Positions 1 to 4,332 of a stretch of 13,401 bases of DNA are shown one piece after another. Origin of the DNA: Oscillospiraceae bacterium. GTDB taxonomy: Bacteria; Bacillota; Clostridia; Oscillospirales; Oscillospiraceae. Numbering within the stretch: the stretch's first letter is position 1; the number at the start of each line of letters is the position of its first letter. The position numbers were made by a program, and so were the translations under genes. The notes beneath the pieces were generated by a model, which saw only the letters and a list, made by a program, of their open reading frames with translations, was not told the DNA's origin and ran no database searches. Location of the stretch: assembly GCA_021205585.1 (NCBI GenBank), contig JAJPXI010000182.1:1-13401 (forward strand), in the 5' to 3' direction.

Positions 1-110
1 GGCTCTCCCCGGACTATATCGTCCCCGCCGCCTTCGACCCCCGCGTCCGCCCGGCCCTGGCCGCCGCCGTAGCCCAGGCCGCCAGGGATTCCGGCGTGGC
101 GCAAATCTAA
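1..110 (+). CDS. Malic enzyme, C-terminal end only (partial)
   Basis: Only the last 35 codons are visible, in the frame that starts at base 3 and ends at the TAA at 108-110. The peptide contains SPDYIVPAAFDPRV followed by an Ala-rich helix ending SGVAQI. This matches the C-terminus of bacterial NAD(P)-dependent malic enzymes (oxidative decarboxylation of malate to pyruvate), which typically end with a 'DYIxPxxFDxRV...AVAxAAxxSGVA' segment. No catalytic residues lie inside the window, so the assignment rests on this tail alone. The gene converges on the dacF-like gene, and the two stop codons are 7 bp apart. Confidence 0.75.
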   Translation, partial: LSPDYIVPAAFDPRVRPALAAAVAQAARDSGVAQI

Positions 111-117
111 GGAATCG

Positions 118-1284
118 CTACGACTTGCCGCTCATCAGCAGAATGCCCAGCATCCGGGAGAAAATGCCCTTGACGGTCAGGCGTTCCACGGCGGCGTCGG
201 CCACCAGATCCATGCTCAGCTGCTCCACCCCGTCGATATAGACGGTCAACGAGCCCAGCTTCTGCCCCGCCTCCACCGGCGCGGCCACCGACTCGGCCAC
301 GGTCAGCTGGGTGGTCACTTTCTCCACGTCCCCCTTGTCCACCAGGAGCTTTGCGGCGGTTTTCATCACCGGCTGCACGGTGTCCCGCTCCCCCAGCAGC
401 ACGTCCACCGTAGGCAGGGCCTGGTCGGGGCAGACCTCCAGCAGGGTATAGTTGTTGAAGCCGTAGTTCAGCAGGCTTTTGGCCGACTCGAACCGCTGGG
501 TAGAGGTCTCCGACCCTAAGACCACGGCGATTAACTCCATCCCGTCCCGTTCGGCGGTGGCGGACAGGCAGTAGCCCGCGCTGTCGGTGGAGCCGGTTTT
601 CAGGCCGGTGGCCCCTTCGTAGTAGCGAATCAGCTTGTTGGTGTTGGACAGCTGGAAAGCCCCGTCCCGGATGGTGTCCATCCAGATGGTGGTGAACTGC
701 CGGATGTCCGGGTGGTTGGCGATCAACTCCCGGCTCATCAGGGCGATGTCGTAGGCGCTGGTCACATGGCCCTGGGCGGGCAGGCCGGTGCAGTTGACAA
801 AATGGGTGTCCTCCATCCCCAGCTCCTGGGCCCGCTGGTTCATCAGAGCCACGAAAGCCTCCTCGCTGCCCGCCAGGTGCTCCGCCAGGGCCACCGAGCC
901 GTCGTTGGCCGAGACCACGGCCACCGCCTTGAGCATATCGCTCACGCTCATCTGCTCGTTTTCCTTCATCCAGGTCTGGGAGCCCCCCATGGAGGCGGCG
1001 TAGGCCGACACGGTCACGGTGTCCTCATAGCGCAGCCGCCCGCTGTCGATGGCCTCCATCACCAGCAGCAGTGTCATAATCTTGGTCACGCTGGCCGGCT
1101 CCAGCTGCTCGTGGCTGTTTTCCTCGTACAGGACGGTGCCCGTCTCTTTTTCCATCAACAGAGCGGCCTTGGCCTCCACCGACGGCGCGCCCACCGCCGT
1201 CTCCACCGCGTCCTCCGCCCCGGCGGCCGCTGTCAGGGCAAACAGCGTCCCCGCCGCGGTCAGCAGGGCCAGAAGTTTTCTCAT
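118..1284 (-). CDS. dacF: D-alanyl-D-alanine carboxypeptidase (PBP5/DacF type), secreted
   Basis: A penicillin-binding DD-carboxypeptidase (peptidase S11) that trims the terminal D-Ala from peptidoglycan stem peptides outside the membrane. I place the start at 1284, not at the upstream in-frame ATG at 1371, because a GGAGGAAA ribosome site sits just before 1284 and the protein then opens with a normal signal peptide (MRKLLALL followed by an Ala-rich core, likely cleaved near AGA/ED). In the resulting 388-aa protein the three active-site motifs are present: SVTK (nucleophile S65, K68), SAN (125-127) and KTG (229-231). A PBP5 C-terminal beta domain follows, and the end (GIFSRMLGILLMSGKS) looks like the amphipathic helix that anchors this family to the membrane. 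The length is normal for the family. The exact paralogue name (dacF versus dacA/dacB) is uncertain. Confidence 0.93.
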   Translation of the reverse strand: MRKLLALLTAAGTLFALTAAAGAEDAVETAVGAPSVEAKAALLMEKETGTVLYEENSHEQLEPASVTKIMTLLLVMEAIDSGRLRYEDTVTVSAYAASMGGSQTWMKENEQMSVSDMLKAVAVVSANDGSVALAEHLAGSEEAFVALMNQRAQELGMEDTHFVNCTGLPAQGHVTSAYDIALMSRELIANHPDIRQFTTIWMDTIRDGAFQLSNTNKLIRYYEGATGLKTGSTDSAGYCLSATAERDGMELIAVVLGSETSTQRFESAKSLLNYGFNNYTLLEVCPDQALPTVDVLLGERDTVQPVMKTAAKLLVDKGDVEKVTTQLTVAESVAAPVEAGQKLGSLTVYIDGVEQLSMDLVADAAVERLTVKGIFSRMLGILLMSGKS

Positions 1285-1401
1285 TGCGTTTCCTCCGTCT
1301 CCGGGAAAGCTGTCAAAGCGTCCCCGCGTAATACTACTGACAGGATGCGGAAAACGCCGGGTTTTATTCATGAATATTCTTGAGGAAAGAGGGCAAAAGG
1401 G
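1285..1401. other. Divergent intergenic region between dacF and mobA
   Basis: This 117-bp spacer must hold the promoters for dacF (leftward) and mobA (rightward). I cannot pick a -10/-35 pair with correct spacing for either. Overlapping small palindromes, ATTCATGAAT (1366-1375) and GAATATTC (1372-1379), lie about 25 bp before the mobA start and could bind a regulator, but palindromes this short are common by chance. Confidence 0.4.
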
Positions 1402-1992
1402 TTGAAAACCGCCGCTGTCATTTTAGCCGGGGGCAAATCCAGCCGGATGGGCCGGGACAAGGCCATGCTGCCCTTCGGGGAGGAAACCATGCTGTCCCAT
1501 CTGGTGGGGCTGTACCGGCCCTGGTTCGATTTGACCGCCGTATCCTTAAACACACCGGGCCGGTTCCAGACCTACGGGGCCCTGGAGGTGGTGGACCGCC
1601 ACCCGGGGGACGGCCCCCTGGCCGGGCTGGAGGCCGCCTTTCTGGACACCGGGGCCGACGTGATTTTCCTGACCGCCACCGACCTGCCCTTCGGCGACCC
1701 TGCCCTGGCCCGGCTGCTGCTGGAGCGATTGGGGGAACACGATGCCTGCCTGATTCGGCACAACGGACGGGCCGAAACCCTGTTCGCCGTCTACTCCTGC
1801 GCCTGCCTGCCCACCGTCCGCAGGGCGCTGGAGCGGGGCCGCCGCTCCATGTTCCATGTGCTGGAGCAGGTGGACGCCCTGGAGCTGTCCCCCCAGGAAC
1901 TGCCCGGCTTTGATTTGGATCACATCCTGCGCAATGTCAACGACCCGGAGGAGTACCGCCGGGCCGTTGCCCTGCTGGGCGGCGGGCGCTGA
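1402..1992 (+). CDS. mobA: Molybdenum cofactor guanylyltransferase (MobA family)
   Basis: A 196-aa cytoplasmic nucleotidyltransferase that would attach GMP to molybdopterin using GTP, giving the MGD cofactor. The N-terminal nucleotide-binding signature LAGGKSSRMGRDK is at residues 7-19. GDGPLAGL, TATDLPF (the metal-binding Asp region) and the late LRNVNDPEEY motif are all typical of MobA. The start is TTG at 1402: the in-frame stop TGA is at 1381-1383, no ATG or GTG lies between them, and the next ATG (1447) would remove the signature loop. A purine-rich site (AGAGGG, 1388-1393) sits 8 nt upstream. No other molybdopterin genes are nearby, so the target enzyme is unknown. A related MobA-like transferase of different specificity is possible. 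Confidence 0.85.
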   Translation: MKTAAVILAGGKSSRMGRDKAMLPFGEETMLSHLVGLYRPWFDLTAVSLNTPGRFQTYGALEVVDRHPGDGPLAGLEAAFLDTGADVIFLTATDLPFGDPALARLLLERLGEHDACLIRHNGRAETLFAVYSCACLPTVRRALERGRRSMFHVLEQVDALELSPQELPGFDLDHILRNVNDPEEYRRAVALLGGGR

Positions 1993-2054
1993 GAGCAGGC
2001 GCTGCTTCAATGCGTCTGTGGCGGGGGACAAACGGGCGGCTTAAACGCGTTACA

Positions 2055-2089
2055 GGCGCGCTGCGGCTTTCCTTGTTCCGCAGCGCGCC
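2055..2089. repeat. Perfect 12-bp inverted repeat (hairpin) after mobA
   Basis: The arm GGCGCGCTGCGG (2055-2066) is perfectly complementary to CCGCAGCGCGCC (2078-2089) around an 11-nt loop. It would form a very stable hairpin in either transcript. Neither side has a T-run, so it could protect the mobA mRNA 3' end or act as a weak or factor-aided terminator, but not as a standard intrinsic one. Confidence 0.75.
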
Positions 2090-2187
2090 CATACCCGCGC
2101 CTTGCGGCGCTCCTGATTTTGCAATTCTTGCGCATTTTCCTGAAAAATTTCTCGCAATTCGCTCCTGCCACTCTATGCGGTGTTGCC

Positions 2188-2206
2188 TTGAAGGCACAGC
2201 CTTCAA
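2188..2206. repeat. Perfect 8-bp inverted repeat downstream of the toxin gene
   Basis: TTGAAGGC (2188-2195) and GCCTTCAA (2199-2206) surround a 3-nt loop. It lies 21 bp past the toxin stop codon, so it is at the 3' end of the toxin-antitoxin transcript. It has no following T-run in either direction. Confidence 0.7.
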
Positions 2207-2227
2207 AATCAGTATGAAACATTTTGG

Positions 2228-2635
2228 TCACAGCCGCGCCACAAATTCAGACGGCGTGAAAGCGGGCACCTTACTCTTGACAAAATCCTTTACGTTTCGT
2301 GTAATGATATAATCCGCACATATCCGGGCTGCTGTTACGCTCTGCACCGCGTCCTCAAAATCCTCCCATCTCAGCTGCGCCGCCCTCGAAAGGTCTGATG
2401 CGCTGAAATCTACAAACTCAAAAATCAGAGAGAGGAACCGAAGAATTTCTTCCACCTTCGCCGGCTCAAGTTCTTTGCGCATGACATAAATCAGGTTTGC
2501 AAAGGTCAGGGCCGAAATACAGCCTTTTGCCCGCTTTGTTTCGCACAGCTTCCAGATGACTGAGGAATCCTGAACGTGGGCCTTCCGGTTTTGAAGGACG
2601 TCCAGCAGCACGTTTGCGTCAATCAGCAGCGTCAT
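2228..2635 (-). CDS. PIN-domain ribonuclease toxin (VapC-like, PIN_3 type)
   Basis: A 135-aa protein made of a single PIN domain, a fold that cuts RNA using a cluster of acidic residues and Mg2+/Mn2+. The visible signature is LIDANVLLD at residues 4-12 (D6), ISALTFANLIYVMRK at 40-54, DFEDAVQ at 92-98 and ADYIITRNVKDF at 107-118 (D117). Position 47 is Asn where classical VapC has Glu. This is usual in the PIN_3 branch, so it is not evidence of inactivation. The start at 2635 overlaps the antitoxin gene by 17 nt and has only a weak, distant ribosome site, pointing to translational coupling. Base composition is lower in GC than the flanking mobA and pheS. The RNA target cannot be told from sequence. 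Confidence 0.85.
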   Translation of the reverse strand: MTLLIDANVLLDVLQNRKAHVQDSSVIWKLCETKRAKGCISALTFANLIYVMRKELEPAKVEEILRFLSLIFEFVDFSASDLSRAAQLRWEDFEDAVQSVTAARICADYIITRNVKDFVKSKVPAFTPSEFVARL

Positions 2636-2861
2636 ACTTTGCGTTCAACCTTTCTGTCTTTATTTCGTCGATGTCATAGCTTCCTTTCAGAATGCCGGTC
2701 AGCGAATCGGTCAGATAGGATATGGCGGCGTCCTTTGGAATGAAACGCCCGACCTCCCGCCCGTTTTTTGTGACGATAACCTCCTGCCCCGACATAATAA
2801 GACTGAGATATTTCCCAAAATTGTTCTGCATTTCAGTTGCGGTCGCCGTTGCTGCAACCAT
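2619..2861 (-). CDS. Phd/YefM-family antitoxin
   Basis: An 80-aa protein with the Phd/YefM layout: an N-terminal DNA-binding half containing TATEMQNNFGKYLSLI and then VIVTKNGREVGRFIP (about residues 28-42), followed by an acidic and basic C-terminal tail expected to wrap the toxin. It should neutralise the PIN toxin encoded by the next gene and repress the shared promoter. The start at 2861 is supported by an AGGGGG ribosome site 8 nt upstream and by a promoter just beyond it. Pairing of a Phd-type antitoxin with a PIN toxin is common in type II systems. Confidence 0.87.
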   Translation of the reverse strand: MVAATATATEMQNNFGKYLSLIMSGQEVIVTKNGREVGRFIPKDAAISYLTDSLTGILKGSYDIDEIKTERLNAKYDAAD

Positions 2862-2878
2862 AAGATCGCCCCCCTTTA

Positions 2879-2905
2879 GCTAATATCAGTATAACACAAA
2901 TTAGC
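2879..2905. promoter_or_regulatory. Candidate autoregulation operator (inverted repeat over the -10)
   Basis: GCTAAT (2879-2884) and ATTAGC (2900-2905) form an inverted repeat with centres 21 bp apart, about two helical turns, enclosing the -10 box and predicted start of the toxin-antitoxin promoter. This is where Phd/YefM antitoxins usually bind. The arms are only 6 bp, so the site is a candidate. Confidence 0.45.
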
Positions 2906-2916
2906 CATTTGCGCAA
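2888..2916 (-). promoter_or_regulatory. Promoter of the toxin-antitoxin operon
   Basis: Read on the minus strand: -35 TTGCGC (2916-2911), a 17-bp spacer, then -10 TATACT (2893-2888) preceded by an extended TGT. The predicted transcript starts near 2881, giving a leader of about 20 nt before the antitoxin ATG at 2861. Confidence 0.7.
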
Positions 2917-2955
2917 CAAAAATTTTGAAGCCGATGATAAGGTGGGAATTGAGGG

Positions 2956-2984
2956 TTGCAATTTTGCGGGAACTGTGATATAAA
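2956..2984 (+). promoter_or_regulatory. Promoter of the T-box/pheST operon
   Basis: -35 TTGCAA (2956-2961), a 17-bp spacer, and -10 TATAAA (2979-2984) with an extended TGA in front. Transcription would begin near 2991, at the beginning of the T-box leader. It diverges from the toxin-antitoxin promoter, with about 40 bp between the two -35 boxes. Confidence 0.7.
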
Positions 2985-2990
2985 TACTAT

Positions 2991-3240
2991 ATGTTCAAAT
3001 CCAAATAGGCTGTGAACGGGAAAATAACCGCCAAAGCGCCGCCCAGAGAGGTTCGGCCCCGGCTGTAAGCCGGACTGCGGCAGAGTCGGTTTGGTTCGCC
3101 CGCGAGCCGCTGTGGAGACACAGACGGTTGTCCGCCGTTACCCGGACATGAGCGCCCGGAGCCGCTGGTTCCGGGAATGTGGGTGGTACCACGGAAGGCC
3201 GGCCTTTCGTCCCTGTCAACAAGGGGAGGCGGGCTTTTTT
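2991..3240 (+). promoter_or_regulatory. T-box riboswitch leader, tRNA-Phe specific
   Basis: The leader carries the T-box sequence TGGGTGGTACCACG at 3180-3193, whose central TGGT bulge would pair with the free 3' end of uncharged tRNA. Upstream, CCAGAGAGG near 3039-3047 resembles the AGAGAG element of Stem I, and TTC at 3095-3097, before CGCGAGCCGC, fits the specifier codon position. A UUC specifier means tRNA-Phe, which agrees with pheST downstream. Uncharged tRNA-Phe should stabilise the antiterminator, and charged tRNA should allow the terminator at 3198-3240. The 5' limit is set by the predicted promoter. Confidence 0.9.
3198..3240 (+). terminator. T-box intrinsic terminator
   Basis: An imperfect GC-rich stem, with CCCT (3211-3214) pairing to AGGG (3222-3225) and GCC (3198-3200) to GGC (3232-3234), is followed by six T's (3235-3240). 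The TTTCGTCCCT strand (3205-3214) is the segment that the T-box sequence would otherwise capture in the antiterminator. Confidence 0.8.
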
Positions 3241-3289
3241 CGTCCCCCGGGCCGGACGTGATACAACACAGGAAGGGATATAGAGGAGT

Positions 3290-4315
3290 ATGAAAGCACA
3301 AATCGAAGCCATCCGCGCCGCCGCCCTGGAGGAAATCTCTCAGGCCGGCCAGACTGGGGAACTGGACGCCGTCCGGGTGCGGTATCTGGGCAGAAAGGGG
3401 CGGCTGACCGCCCTGCTCAAGCAGATGGGCGGCCTGTCCCCGGAAGAGCGGCCTGTTATGGGCCAGATTGCGAACCAGGCCCGCCAGAGCCTGGAGCAGG
3501 CCATCGAAACCAGGGCCGCCCAGTTGGCCGGACAGGCCCTGGAGCGGCAGCTGGAGCGGGAGGCGGTGGACGTCACCATCCCCGGAAAGAAGCGCCCCGT
3601 GGGCCGCAGGCACCCCATGTACCAGGCCCTGGACGAGCTGACGGACATCTTCGTCAGCCTGGGCTTCACCGTGCTGGACGGGCCGGAGATCGAGCTGGCG
3701 GAGCTGAACTTCGACCGGCTGAACGCCGGGGAGGACCACCCCTCCCGGGACTGGTCGGACACCTTCTATTTTGACCGGGACAGCCGGGTCATGCTCCGCT
3801 CCCAGACCTCTCCCATGCAGGTGCGGGCCATGGACAGCATGGAGCTGCCCATCCGCATCGTGGCCCCCGGCAGGGTCTATCGCAAGGACGAGGCCGACGC
3901 CACCCACTCCCCCATGTTCCACCAGATGGAGGGCATGGTCATCGACAAGGGCATCACCATGGCGGATTTGAAGGGGACGCTGAACCTGGCCATCCGGAAG
4001 CTGTACGGCCAGCGCACCGTCACCCGCTTCCGCCCCCACCACTTTCCCTTCACCGAGCCCTCCTGCGAGATGGACGTGCAGTGCCACAAATGCGGCGGCG
4101 CGGGCTGCCCCACCTGCAAGGGGGAGGGCTGGATCGAGGTGCTGGGAGCCGGGGTGATCCACCCCCGCGTACTGGAGATGGCCGGCATCGACCCGGAGGT
4201 CTACTCCGGTTGGGCCTTTGGCATGGGGCTGGAGCGCATGGCCATGCGCCAGTTCAAAATCGCAGACCTGCGGCTGATTTTTGAAAACGACGTGCGCTTT
4301 TTGGAGCAGTTTTGA
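3290..4315 (+). CDS. pheS: Phenylalanine--tRNA ligase alpha subunit
   Basis: The catalytic subunit (341 aa, normal length) of the heterotetrameric cytoplasmic enzyme that charges tRNA-Phe with phenylalanine using ATP. An N-terminal coiled-coil arm that binds tRNA (about residues 1-95) precedes the class II catalytic core. Motif 1 lies around 109-126, motif 2 at 193-215 (PGRVYRKDEADATHSPMFHQ) and motif 3 at 308-319 (GWAFGMGLERMA). A309 corresponds to the Ala that limits the amino-acid pocket in E. coli PheS. A four-Cys segment (C265, C268, C273, C276) may bind zinc, as seen in many Firmicute PheS proteins. GAGGAG lies just before the ATG. It is the first gene after the T-box leader, and its stop is followed 17 nt later by pheT. 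Confidence 0.98.
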   Translation: MKAQIEAIRAAALEEISQAGQTGELDAVRVRYLGRKGRLTALLKQMGGLSPEERPVMGQIANQARQSLEQAIETRAAQLAGQALERQLEREAVDVTIPGKKRPVGRRHPMYQALDELTDIFVSLGFTVLDGPEIELAELNFDRLNAGEDHPSRDWSDTFYFDRDSRVMLRSQTSPMQVRAMDSMELPIRIVAPGRVYRKDEADATHSPMFHQMEGMVIDKGITMADLKGTLNLAIRKLYGQRTVTRFRPHHFPFTEPSCEMDVQCHKCGGAGCPTCKGEGWIEVLGAGVIHPRVLEMAGIDPEVYSGWAFGMGLERMAMRQFKIADLRLIFENDVRFLEQF

Positions 4316-4332
4316 GGGAGGGGGAGTACACC

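Larger units (their letters stand above)
1993..2227. other. Non-coding, hairpin-rich intergenic region
   Basis: No credible gene lies in these 235 bp. It holds two perfect inverted repeats (2055-2089 and 2188-2206), and between them swapped short direct repeats: CGCTCCTG at 2108-2115 and 2160-2167, and GCAATTC at 2121-2127 and 2154-2160. It separates the converging mobA and toxin genes but has no hairpin followed by a T-run, so it is not a classical terminator. The dense structure suggests a dispersed repeat or an RNA-processing element. This is inference. Confidence 0.5.

Noticed and set aside
1285..1371. An upstream ATG (1371) that would extend the dacF-like protein by 29 residues
   Set aside because: The extension would hide the signal peptide, lacks a ribosome site, and ignores the strong GGAGG in front of the ATG at 1284.
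2010..2312. A 100-codon plus-strand frame across the mobA-toxin intergenic region
   Set aside because: It runs through two hairpins and into the antisense of the toxin gene, has no clear ribosome site, and its peptide is not recognisable.
2987..4162. A 391-codon minus-strand open frame over the T-box leader and pheS
   Set aside because: It is antisense to the T-box and to pheS, with a compositionally typical shadow translation and no promoter or ribosome site.
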